DNA from: Sphingopyxis sp. UBA6723
GTDB taxonomy: Bacteria > Pseudomonadota > Alphaproteobacteria > Sphingomonadales > Sphingomonadaceae
Reading direction: 5' to 3'
Assembly (NCBI RefSeq): GCF_002454115.1
Contig: NZ_DKIH01000009.1
Span: 78,907 to 142,906 of the forward strand
Length of the DNA stretch: 64,000 bases
Shown piece after piece: positions 24,802-32,360 of the stretch. Position 1 is the first letter of the stretch. Each line of letters starts with the position of its first letter. The notes beneath the pieces are model-generated. The model made no database searches and was not told the origin of the DNA. It saw nothing but the letters and a program-made list of their open reading frames with translations. A program made the translations under genes and the position numbers.

Positions 24802-25934
24802 CGGAACACCGCCGCCGGTTCGGTCTTGAGTACCCGGCGCAGCGCAATCCATCCGGTCAGTGCAAGGATCAGGGTGACGGCAACCAGACTGATCAGCGGC
24901 ACCTGCCACGGGATGTAAAAGCCCTTGAAGGTCGGATTGCCTGAAAAACCCCAGATAAAGCCCACGGTGCCGAGCACGCCAAGGCCATAACCGATCAGGC
25001 CGACCATCCCGGCCTGCGCCGCAACCATGCGCCGTATCTTGGCATTGTTGACGCCAATCGCCTTCAATGCGCCGAACTGTTTGATGTTGTCGCGGATGAA
25101 CAGGCTGAAGGTCAGACCGACGATCGCCACCCCGACGACAAAGCCCAGCAGTACGGTGATCCCGAAATTCAGCGGGATGCCGGTGTTTTCGATAATGAAA
25201 TCGACGCCGTCGCGCGCGAATTCATCGCGGGTGCGCGCGCGCAGGCCGGTATCCTTGGTAATCCGCGTCGCCAACGCCTTGGCCTCCACCCCCGGCGCCG
25301 CGCCGACCAGCACGAAGCTCAACCGGTTGCGGGTGCCGGGCACAAAATTGAGCGCGCGGCTGTACCGGGTGTAGAGCGTGACCTGGCTGGTGAAGCTGGG
25401 AATGGCATCGGCGACTCCCATGATGACCGCGCGCTGATCATTCAGTTCGAGCCGCTCGCCGACAGGATTGTAGCCCACCGGGAAAAAGCGCACCGTCCCG
25501 ACATCGTCGATCACCACCGCATCGGGGCGTTCCAGCACATCGGCGGCACCCAGGGCCATCCGGCGCGGCAAACCGATCAGGGTCGCATCGTCCACCCCGA
25601 TGACCGACACGCCTTCAAGGTCGCCTTCCTTGGTTCGTACCGAAGCCGCGGCGCGCAGATGCGGCACCGCCCATTCCACGCCCGCCACCGATCGCACCCG
25701 ATCGAGCGCGGTGGACGGCATCGGCAGATGGACGTCCGTCGTGCGGCTGACCGGATCCATGACCCAGACATCTGCCGACGGAACATTGTAGACGCCACTG
25801 GCGCCGCGTTCGATCAGATTGACGAAGATCGTCAGCTGCTGCGTGATCAGCAGGGTCGAAAAGGCAATACCGAACAACAGACCATAAAATTTGGTCGCAT
25901 CGCCCGTCAGCATTCGAATTGCGATCCAGACCAT
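24798..25934 (-). CDS. ABC exporter permease (FtsX/DevC-like)
   Basis: About 378 residues. One N-terminal transmembrane helix (FYGLLFGIAFSTLLITQQL), a periplasmic domain of roughly 220 residues, then three C-terminal helices (FGITVLLGFVVGVAIVGLTFSLFIRDNIKQFGALKAIG; AAQAGMVGLIGYGLGVLGTVGFIW; VPLISLVAVTLILALTGWIAL): the MacB/DevC topology. An upstream ATG at 25988 would add 18 residues. First gene of the tripartite efflux operon, divergent from a TetR gene. The substrate is unknown. Confidence 0.9.
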   Translation of the reverse strand: MVWIAIRMLTGDATKFYGLLFGIAFSTLLITQQLTIFVNLIERGASGVYNVPSADVWVMDPVSRTTDVHLPMPSTALDRVRSVAGVEWAVPHLRAAASVRTKEGDLEGVSVIGVDDATLIGLPRRMALGAADVLERPDAVVIDDVGTVRFFPVGYNPVGERLELNDQRAVIMGVADAIPSFTSQVTLYTRYSRALNFVPGTRNRLSFVLVGAAPGVEAKALATRITKDTGLRARTRDEFARDGVDFIIENTGIPLNFGITVLLGFVVGVAIVGLTFSLFIRDNIKQFGALKAIGVNNAKIRRMVAAQAGMVGLIGYGLGVLGTVGFIWGFSGNPTFKGFYIPWQVPLISLVAVTLILALTGWIALRRVLKTEPAAVFR

Positions 25935-25991
25935 CGGGGGAGAGCCCTTTTTTCGTCGCGCCTTGCAACCGTTGCTGTTTTCAAACATTAT

Positions 25992-26025
25992 TGAACGGTG
26001 CCGTATAAGTGAACGGAAGCGTATA
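25992..26025. promoter_or_regulatory. Two direct repeats between efflux operon and tetR (candidate operator)
   Basis: TGAACGG-N3-CGTATA occurs twice, at 25992-26007 and 26010-26025, 18 bases apart and in the same orientation, immediately before the TTG start of the TetR gene. Such a pair in a divergent intergenic region is a plausible regulator site controlling both transcripts. Confidence 0.5.
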
Positions 26026-26027
26026 GT

Positions 26028-26651
26028 TTGTCAATCGCGCGAAAAAAGAATCTTGGCCGACCGGCTGATCTCGCCAAACGCGAGGCTATTTTGGTGGCGG
26101 CGCGCGACGCCTTTTTCGAACATGGCTATGGCGCGGCGGCGATCGAGCAGATTGCGTTGGCCGCGGGCGTGTCAAAGGTGACGATCTATAATCACTTCGG
26201 CGATAAGCCCGGCCTGTTCACCGCCGCCATCGAACGCGAATGCGAACGGGTGCGGGGTCATTTTACGATCGACGGCGAAGGATCGGAATCGCTGCGTGAT
26301 CGCTTGCTGCAAATCGGTGATGCGATGGTGGCCTTTTTATCCCGGCCCGAGATGGTGCAGTTCGAACGCCGCATCGCCGCCGAAACCGAGCGCAATCCAG
26401 AGATTGGCTTGGCATTCCTCAATGCTGGGCCGCGGCGGATGAAGGCAACGCTCGCCGCGTTCCTGACCGGGATCGCCCAGACCGGCGCACTGCAAGTGCC
26501 CGATCCAGGTCTTGCCGCAGAGCAGTTTGCGTCGATGTGCAAGGGGTTTGGAGATGTCGAACGCCGGTTTGGAGCGCCGCCAAGCGAAAGCGTCACCAAG
26601 CAACGCGTGGAAGCAGCGGTGGACATTTTCTTGAAAGTCTATGGCCGGTAG
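26028..26651 (+). CDS. TetR/AcrR-family regulator of the efflux operon
   Basis: 207 residues from a TTG. The N-terminal helix-turn-helix is clear (AILVAARDAFFEHGYGAAAIEQIALAAGVSKVTIYNHFGDKPGLFTAAI); the C-terminal part resembles the AefR-like ligand domain (QFERRIAAETERNPEIGLAF). It is divergent from the ABC efflux operon with the repeats described between them, so it probably represses the pump until a ligand binds. Confidence 0.88.
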   Translation: MSIARKKNLGRPADLAKREAILVAARDAFFEHGYGAAAIEQIALAAGVSKVTIYNHFGDKPGLFTAAIERECERVRGHFTIDGEGSESLRDRLLQIGDAMVAFLSRPEMVQFERRIAAETERNPEIGLAFLNAGPRRMKATLAAFLTGIAQTGALQVPDPGLAAEQFASMCKGFGDVERRFGAPPSESVTKQRVEAAVDIFLKVYGR

Positions 26652-26873
26652 CCGCGATCGCATGGCCTGTCCCTCAGCCAGAGGGATTTGATGACAATGC
26701 TGGTGCGTACGCTGCCAATTCTGATCCACGGCGACCGGTACAAGCAAGATGTCAAAATCGGGGAAGGGCTGCAAGGCGGCCGAGTGCGGCGTCACGAGAT
26801 ATGCTCCCGCGAAAACCGATCGAATAGTTGATCTTGAGAATGCATCTTCGGAGCCTGTGGGGCCTCGTCGTAC
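26652..26873. other. Non-coding stretch left of the island repeat
   Basis: Between the tetR stop and the stray tRNA-Trp fragment I see no convincing gene. If the 33-kb block was inserted at tRNA-Trp, this DNA once lay directly downstream of that tRNA. Confidence 0.5.
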
Positions 26874-26896
26874 GCCGGCCTGGCAGGGGCAGTAGG
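26874..26896. repeat. Left direct repeat: displaced 3' end of tRNA-Trp (candidate att site)
   Basis: 23 bases identical and in the same orientation to 59879-59901, which spans the last 16 bases of tRNA-Trp including CCA and 7 bases beyond. Similarity fades after that (5 of the next 7 bases match). No tRNA could be made here. This is the expected remnant of site-specific integration at a tRNA 3' end. Confidence 0.75.
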
Positions 26897-27365
26897 TCTC
26901 AAATTCCAGAACTAAGTATTTGACAAATAACGTATCAGAGTTGCAAAAATCGCAATGTACCAGCACTTCTGCTGCGGTATTCGCGGGCTTTAGTGGGACT
27001 GGTTGGGACGATTCCGCTATTTTCGATGACCCGAAGTCATTTGCGGCAAGCCGTTCAAAACCTCTTCTGAATAGCGCGCAACTTGCTCGTGCGACGACCT
27101 GCACGGGCACATTGAATAAGATTTTCGGAGGGTGAAAGTGAGCGCCGAGATGTACGCTCAAACTCCTGACGGGCGCGCTTCCCAATGCCGTCACCTTAAC
27201 GGCAGTGAGAGAATAGCTGAAAGACCGTCACGGAGTGGCCGCTTACTGTCAGGCGGCTTTCCGACCCGGATAGGCAGTAGCTGCCGTTCTATTCATTAGA
27301 AATGATATGAGCACCATCTGGGCTCAGCTGATCGGGCCTTTCGCACCCAGCATCTGCCATTCGGC
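26897..27365. other. Non-coding stretch at left end of island
   Basis: About 470 bases of visibly lower GC than the neighbouring genes. Short open frames exist, but none has a convincing start, ribosome site or family resemblance. No integrase or transposase remnant was recognised. It ends at the stop of the Lrp gene. Confidence 0.5.
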
Positions 27366-27869
27366 TCAAAAGTCCGACACGAGCACCCGCTCAAGGTCGA
27401 AGTCGGCGCGGTCTCTGACATTTTTCGAGATCGGATAGGTCGTATAGTCGATCTCCATTGCCAGGAAAGGCGCCATGATCTCGTGGTAATGCCGCACGTT
27501 CCGCGCCAATATCCGCATCACATAATCGACCACCCCGGACACCGCGTCGCACACGACAATGTTCATGCTCCTGCTCACGATAGCTTCAAACTGCCCTGAC
27601 TTTTCCGGAGTAATATCCTTAACGCAGACCATGACGATGAACTGGCTGAGATTGCCGAGCCGTTCCAGGTCCAGATCAGCGTGATAGCCGCGGATGAACC
27701 CGGCTGCCTCCAACCGCTCGATGCGCATCGCGCAGGGGGTGGGCGACAGGCCAATCGCCTCGGCCAGCTTGATCTTGCTGGTCCGACCATCCGCGCTGAG
27801 CACCGCGAGAATTTCAAGGTCGAGCCGGTCGAGCGATGGGGGGGAGCTCTTTCCGATCACCCAGCGCAC
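27366..27869 (-). CDS. Lrp/AsnC-family transcriptional regulator (copy 1)
   Basis: 167 residues. N-terminal HTH (LDRLDLEILAVLSADGRTSKIKLAEAIGLSPTPCAMRIERLEAAGFIRGY) and C-terminal RAM ligand-binding domain (FIVMVCVKD ... VVDYVMRILARNVRHYHEIM). Lrp/AsnC proteins sense amino acids and control their transport or breakdown. The start lies 13 bases inside the end of the deacylase gene, so it is the last gene of the minus-strand run. Its HTH is very similar to that of the second Lrp protein in this cluster, suggesting paralogues. Confidence 0.92.
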   Translation of the reverse strand: MRWVIGKSSPPSLDRLDLEILAVLSADGRTSKIKLAEAIGLSPTPCAMRIERLEAAGFIRGYHADLDLERLGNLSQFIVMVCVKDITPEKSGQFEAIVSRSMNIVVCDAVSGVVDYVMRILARNVRHYHEIMAPFLAMEIDYTTYPISKNVRDRADFDLERVLVSDF

Positions 27870-29515
27870 CCATGCCGCAACACCATTCCCGAACGCGCAC
27901 CGGTGTGCTGGCCCTCGTCCAGCGTCAGTACGCCGTTCACGATCACATGTTCAATGCCGGATGCGGGCCGTGTCGGCGCCGTCCAGTTTGCATGATCCTG
28001 GATTTTCTTTGCATCAAAGACGATCACGTCAGCGCGCAACCCCTCTCGCAAGACACCCCGGTCAGCCAGTCCCAAGCGCCGCGCGGGCCAGGACGTCATC
28101 TTGCGCACGGCATCCTCCAGCGACAAAATACCGCGGTTGCGCACATATTCAGCCAGCACGCGCGCAAAGGTACCGTAGGACCGGGGATGCGGCAGCCCCA
28201 TGCCATCGAGCTCGCCCAATGCCTCGGTCGCCGCCGCGTCGCTGCCGATGCTGACCCAAGGCTGCCGAATAGCGGCTTCGATATCGCCTTCATCCATAAC
28301 GAAATAGAGGGCGAACGCGCGGTTGGGGAGCGCGTCGAGCATGATGTCCCACGCCGCATCCGCCGGATCCTTGTGTAGCGCGGCGCCGATCTCGACGAAA
28401 TTCTGGCCATGAAACCGCACGTTGTCGTCATGGTATGAATTCGCCAAGACAATGTTCTGCCAGCCGCCCGCGGCTTCGACCATGCTCGACCATCCGGGTA
28501 CCGATCCCGCAGCCGCGTCTTGCTTAAGCTGCGCTCGCAGCGCGGGGTCGCGCAGCTTCGCAACGCCGGCATCAAACCCTTGGGCAAAGACGTGCCCCGG
28601 CACGGTGCCCTCTAACCCCGTGCCCGCGGCGGTGTAGGGGTAGAGATCGGCCGCAACATCGATCCCACGTCCGCGCGCTGCCGCGATGCGCGCGATCGCC
28701 TCGGGCATCAACTTACCCCAGCCGGGGGCATAGGCGGCCTTGAGGTGGAAAATCTCGACCTTGGCGCCGCTTTCCTCGCCGATGCGGATCGCCTCGTCGA
28801 TGCTGTACAACAAACGGGCGCTTTCGTCGCGCATATGCGTCGCGTAAAAGCCGCCGCAGCGCGCCGCAATCTTGGCTAGCGCAATCAGGTCTTCGGTCGA
28901 TTGAAAGGAATCGGGCGGGTACATCAACGCGGTGCTGACCCCGAACACCCCCGCCTTCATTGCCGTATCGACCAACACGCGCATCTGCTCGAGCTGGGCT
29001 GGCGTCGGTGTACCGGCCGCGTCGCCCATCACCTGAACGCGCGCCTGCGTCGCGCTATAATAGGTGCCAAAATTGACTGCGATGCCGCGCGCCGCGAGGT
29101 CGTCGAAATATTGCGATATCTCGCGCGCCGAAACGGGCGTCCCGCCTTCGCCGCCGATGATTGTCGTCACGCCCATGCGCAGCTTGTTTTCGGCCGCGCC
29201 CTGTTTCAGAAGCACGCTGCCCGACTGATCCATCATATCGATGAAGCCGGGGGATACATATTTCCCAGTTGCGTCGATGTCCTTTGCGCCCGTCGCAGCA
29301 ATATGCCCGATCTTGGCTATCCGGCCGTCCTTGATGCCGACATCCGCATAAACCCACGGGTTGCCAGCACCGTCGAGGACGCGGCCACCCTTAATGACGA
29401 TGTCGTAATCGGGCGCCGGTGCGGCGGCGAACAACAGGGGGGCGCTGAGCGCGCCGCAAAGCGCCTTTGCCCAGCGCGTGCATCGGGCGTTCGAAGGAAG
29501 CGCGCTCAACCTCAT
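27857..29515 (-). CDS. N-acyl-D-amino-acid deacylase-like amidohydrolase, variant metal site
   Basis: About 552 residues with a signal peptide-like N terminus (CTRWAKALCGALSAPLLFAAAPA), so probably exported. Amidohydrolase fold: IVIKGGRVLDGAGNPWVYADVGIKDGRIAKIG, then the barrel. D-aminoacylases carry His-x-His after PGFID and a bridging Cys in GNCG; here these read GFIDMMDQSG (residues 91-99) and GGEGG (Glu 123). The later ligands survive: His in ATHMRDES, His in EIFHLKAA and Asp in IGSDAA. It overlaps the DgcA-like gene by an ATGA. It may hydrolyse N-acyl-D-amino acids or a related amide, probably with one metal; the substrate is unknown. Confidence 0.8.
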   Translation of the reverse strand: MRLSALPSNARCTRWAKALCGALSAPLLFAAAPAPDYDIVIKGGRVLDGAGNPWVYADVGIKDGRIAKIGHIAATGAKDIDATGKYVSPGFIDMMDQSGSVLLKQGAAENKLRMGVTTIIGGEGGTPVSAREISQYFDDLAARGIAVNFGTYYSATQARVQVMGDAAGTPTPAQLEQMRVLVDTAMKAGVFGVSTALMYPPDSFQSTEDLIALAKIAARCGGFYATHMRDESARLLYSIDEAIRIGEESGAKVEIFHLKAAYAPGWGKLMPEAIARIAAARGRGIDVAADLYPYTAAGTGLEGTVPGHVFAQGFDAGVAKLRDPALRAQLKQDAAAGSVPGWSSMVEAAGGWQNIVLANSYHDDNVRFHGQNFVEIGAALHKDPADAAWDIMLDALPNRAFALYFVMDEGDIEAAIRQPWVSIGSDAAATEALGELDGMGLPHPRSYGTFARVLAEYVRNRGILSLEDAVRKMTSWPARRLGLADRGVLREGLRADVIVFDAKKIQDHANWTAPTRPASGIEHVIVNGVLTLDEGQHTGARSGMVLRHGCAG

Positions 29516-30510
29516 GCGGGCCAACCCCAAAGCTCAGGCGGACACGTTGCCTGGCCACGCGCATAGGCGACGGACGGCGTGCGATCACGCGCCAGGAAAA
29601 TCGGCCCGTCGAGATCGACAATATCGCAAAGCTGCCCGAGCACAAACGCGGGCGCCATGGCCAGGCTCGATCCCACCATATTACCGACCATCACGCCAAG
29701 ACCATGCAATCGCGCCGCTTTGGCCATCAAGAGCGCCTCGGTGAGCCCTCCGCATTTGTCGAGCTTGATGTTGACGACACCAAACCGTCCAACCAAACTC
29801 GGGATCTCATCGACGGTCAGCACGCTCTCGTCAGCCGCGATTGGCATCGGGCATTTGAGCCCGTCAAGATCGGCTTCGCGGCCACGGCGCGAAGGTTGTT
29901 CGAGCAGCGACACCCTTTCCTCGACCAGCACCCTGATCAGCGGAGCGAGGTCTCTTCTGGCAAATCCCTGATTGCCGTCGACGCCCAGCCACGCGTCAGG
30001 CCGCGCCGCGCGGATCGCGCGAACCCGCTTAATGTCGAGCGGCAGTTCTCCAGTCAGTTTGATCTTGATGTGCGGAACGTCGCCAAAATCGGTCGCTCTG
30101 CGTGCCATGGCTGCCGGATCGTCGGCGCTCAGGGTAAAGGTGGTCGCGAGCGGTTTCGGCGCGGCGAGGCCGGCTATTTGCCAGACCGCCTGCCCTGTGC
30201 GCTTGGCCTCCAGATCCCACATCGCGGCATCAACCGCGTTGCGCGCACCGCCTGCGGGCATCGCGCCGCGCAGCATCTCGCGGCTTACCCCACTCTCGAT
30301 CAGCGCGCGCTGCGCTTCGATCTGTGCCGTCATGCGGGCCGGATCTTCGCCCAGATAATAGACGCCCGGCGCCTCACCACGTCCGACATGGTCGCCATCG
30401 GTCAAGGTCACGACGACGACGTCCTGACGGTCGAAAACATAGCCCGAAATTCGAAAGGGAGCCGCGAAGGGAAAAGTCTCGACGGCAATGTCGAGGGAAA
30501 TGCCGGACAT
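29512..30510 (-). CDS. dgcA: Enolase-superfamily dipeptide epimerase / N-acetyl-D-glutamate racemase-like (DgcA)
   Basis: 332 residues from the second Met. Muconate-lactonising subgroup of the enolase superfamily: catalytic Lys-x-Lys in HIKIKLTG, metal ligands Asp in GVDGNQGF, Glu in LLEQPS and Asp in IAADESV, and the second catalytic lysine in NIKLDKCGG. Family members epimerise Ala-Glu dipeptides; the DgcA branch racemises N-acetyl-D-glutamate. The DUF1611 (DgcN-like) gene directly upstream favours the DgcA role, by analogy with the described DgcN-DgcA pair. Cytosolic; overlaps the deacylase by an ATGA. Confidence 0.82.
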   Translation of the reverse strand: MSGISLDIAVETFPFAAPFRISGYVFDRQDVVVVTLTDGDHVGRGEAPGVYYLGEDPARMTAQIEAQRALIESGVSREMLRGAMPAGGARNAVDAAMWDLEAKRTGQAVWQIAGLAAPKPLATTFTLSADDPAAMARRATDFGDVPHIKIKLTGELPLDIKRVRAIRAARPDAWLGVDGNQGFARRDLAPLIRVLVEERVSLLEQPSRRGREADLDGLKCPMPIAADESVLTVDEIPSLVGRFGVVNIKLDKCGGLTEALLMAKAARLHGLGVMVGNMVGSSLAMAPAFVLGQLCDIVDLDGPIFLARDRTPSVAYARGQATCPPELWGWPA

Positions 30511-30612
30511 CAATATGGTCCTTCAAAATTGGTCAGGTTGAATGGGCCAGTTGCCTGCGAGCGGCGTGCAGGCAAACGCGTCGGTACGGAGCCCCCCCTG
30601 CGGAAAAAACGG

Positions 30613-31629
30613 TCATCCACGGGAAGAACCCAATATCGACGTGACCGCAGCCTCCATCGACGTCCGCATCGGGTCAAAGGCAGGTACGCCAAGCGCTGCG
30701 CTGGCGCGGTCGAGCGCCTGCGCGCACGCCGCATCGTCCAGTCGCGACGTATTCAGGCTTACTGCTCCCAGCCGCGCCAAGGGATTGGTCACGCGCGCGG
30801 CGTCGAGGCACGCACCGGCAACCTCCCCCATCGAACGCGTAGGAAAATCAGGGAAGGAGTGGAAATGGTCGCGGCCGGGCTCGTGGCAAAGGACCAGAAC
30901 ATCTGGTTGCGAGCCGTGGATCAGGCCGAGAGTAACCCCGGCAAAGGCGGGATGATAAATCGCCCCCTGCCCCTCGATGACGTCCCAATGAGTTTCCTGC
31001 GCATCGGGCGAAAGCATTTCAGCCGCGCCCGCGATGAAATCGGTAACGACTGCATCCATCGGAATGCCTGAACCCGCAATGATAATTCCGGTCTGGCCTG
31101 TTGGCCGGAAATCGACGTCAGCACCGGCGCTTCGTAGCGCCGCCGTCAGCGCGAGCGCCGTGTATTTTTTGCCGAGCGCGCAATCGGTACCAACGGTGAG
31201 CAAGCGCCTGCCCGTGCGCTTTCGGCCCGTGGCGACCGGAATATCCCGCGGCGGCACACGGACATCGACAAGGCGCGCACCCGATGTTCGCGCCGTTTCG
31301 GCGAGGTGCGGAACATCGGCGAGCAATGTGTGCATGCCGCTGACAATGTCGAGGCCGGCGCGCGCGGCGGCAAGCAACGCCGAATGCCAGGCCGGAGGAA
31401 TCTGGCCGCCGATCGGCGCGACGCCGATCACGAGCGACCCGGCACCCTGCATCGCAGCCGCTTCGGGCGCAAGATTGGGCAGACCGAGATCGACCGCATT
31501 CTCGTTGAGACGAAACTGGCCGATACAGGCGTCGCGCGCCCAATCGCGAATACCGAAGGCGGTTTTGGCTTGGAGATTTTTGGCAATGTCCCCGACGAAC
31601 AGGAGATAGGGTTTGCGCATCTCGATCAT
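30613..31629 (-). CDS. dgcN: DUF1611 protein, D-glutamate N-acetyltransferase-like (DgcN)
   Basis: 338 residues from an ATG with GAGGGCG six bases upstream. It has an N-terminal Rossmann-like domain (PYLLFVGDIAKNLQAKTAFGIRDW) and a C-terminal P-loop domain (RLLTVGTDCALGKKYTALAL), followed by GQTGIIIAGSGIPMDAVVTDF and a Cys-His stretch VLCHEPGRDHFHSFP. This architecture is DUF1611; characterised members paired with DgcA acetylate D-glutamate. It lies about 100 bases upstream of the DgcA-like gene on the same strand. Assignment rests on family and pairing, not on residues proven here. Confidence 0.78.
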   Translation of the reverse strand: MIEMRKPYLLFVGDIAKNLQAKTAFGIRDWARDACIGQFRLNENAVDLGLPNLAPEAAAMQGAGSLVIGVAPIGGQIPPAWHSALLAAARAGLDIVSGMHTLLADVPHLAETARTSGARLVDVRVPPRDIPVATGRKRTGRRLLTVGTDCALGKKYTALALTAALRSAGADVDFRPTGQTGIIIAGSGIPMDAVVTDFIAGAAEMLSPDAQETHWDVIEGQGAIYHPAFAGVTLGLIHGSQPDVLVLCHEPGRDHFHSFPDFPTRSMGEVAGACLDAARVTNPLARLGAVSLNTSRLDDAACAQALDRASAALGVPAFDPMRTSMEAAVTSILGSSRG

Positions 31630-31833
31630 ATCGCCCTCAACAAGAAAGTTTGGAATTGAGCGTCCGCGAAGCCCGGCTTGGCACACGCTCTTGCCTCACA
31701 GCAGCTAGAATAAACCGCACAGGAATTGCGGCTGAATTGGACGGCCACAACAGCAGCTTTCCCTTGTCCCCCGCGTTTCTTGCGATACTGAGAGATCCAG
31801 CGAGACAGGCTGGCGGTGGTGCGCGACGACGGG

Positions 31834-32319
31834 TCATATTTCTTTGGCGACTAGCGCTGTCATCGATACGTCGTAGGGCGCCCGCACCGTCCGCGAGACC
31901 GGAAATACGACGGTGTCGAGCCCGATCGAGAGCAGCGGCTCCATAACTTCGCGGCAATGATCGGGATCGGTGGCATAGACGCGCATCACAAAATCGACTG
32001 AGCCGAATACTGCGTCGCACTCGATTATCTGAGCAATACCCGGGACAAGCGCCTCGAACTGCCGTGCGCGTTCGGGCGTCCATTGCTGGATGCTCACGAC
32101 GACGGTGAATTGGGAAAGATCGCCGATCCGCTCAAGATCGATATCCGCGTGATAGCCTTTGATGAACCCAGCCGCCTCAAGCTTCGCGATGCGTGCGGAG
32201 CAGGGGGTCACCGACAGGCCGACGACGTCCGACAGCTCCGCCTTTGTCATCCGTCCGTCGCGTTCGAGCGCTGCCATGATCTTGATGTCGAGCCTATCGA
32301 CCGCGCGCGTGCGAGCCAT
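31834..32319 (-). CDS. Lrp/AsnC-family transcriptional regulator (copy 2)
   Basis: 161 residues. HTH region LDIKIMAALERDGRMTKAELSDVVGLSVTPCSARIAKLEAAGFIKGYHADIDLERIGDLSQF closely resembles copy 1, followed by a RAM domain (VDFVMRVYATDPDHCREVM). It sits between the dipeptidase gene and the dgcN-dgcA-deacylase genes, with a 204-base gap before dgcN that probably holds the dgcN promoter. It is a likely local regulator responding to an amino acid such as D- or L-glutamate (inference). Confidence 0.92.
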   Translation of the reverse strand: MARTRAVDRLDIKIMAALERDGRMTKAELSDVVGLSVTPCSARIAKLEAAGFIKGYHADIDLERIGDLSQFTVVVSIQQWTPERARQFEALVPGIAQIIECDAVFGSVDFVMRVYATDPDHCREVMEPLLSIGLDTVVFPVSRTVRAPYDVSMTALVAKEI

Positions 32320-32360
32320 GATTGTGTCAGGTGAAACGGTCGTCAGCGGGTCGCACGCTG

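Noticed and set aside
26337..27194. 285-codon minus-strand frame across the tetR 3' end and the left island repeat
   Set aside because: About a third is antisense to tetR and it crosses the tRNA fragment; no recognisable motif.
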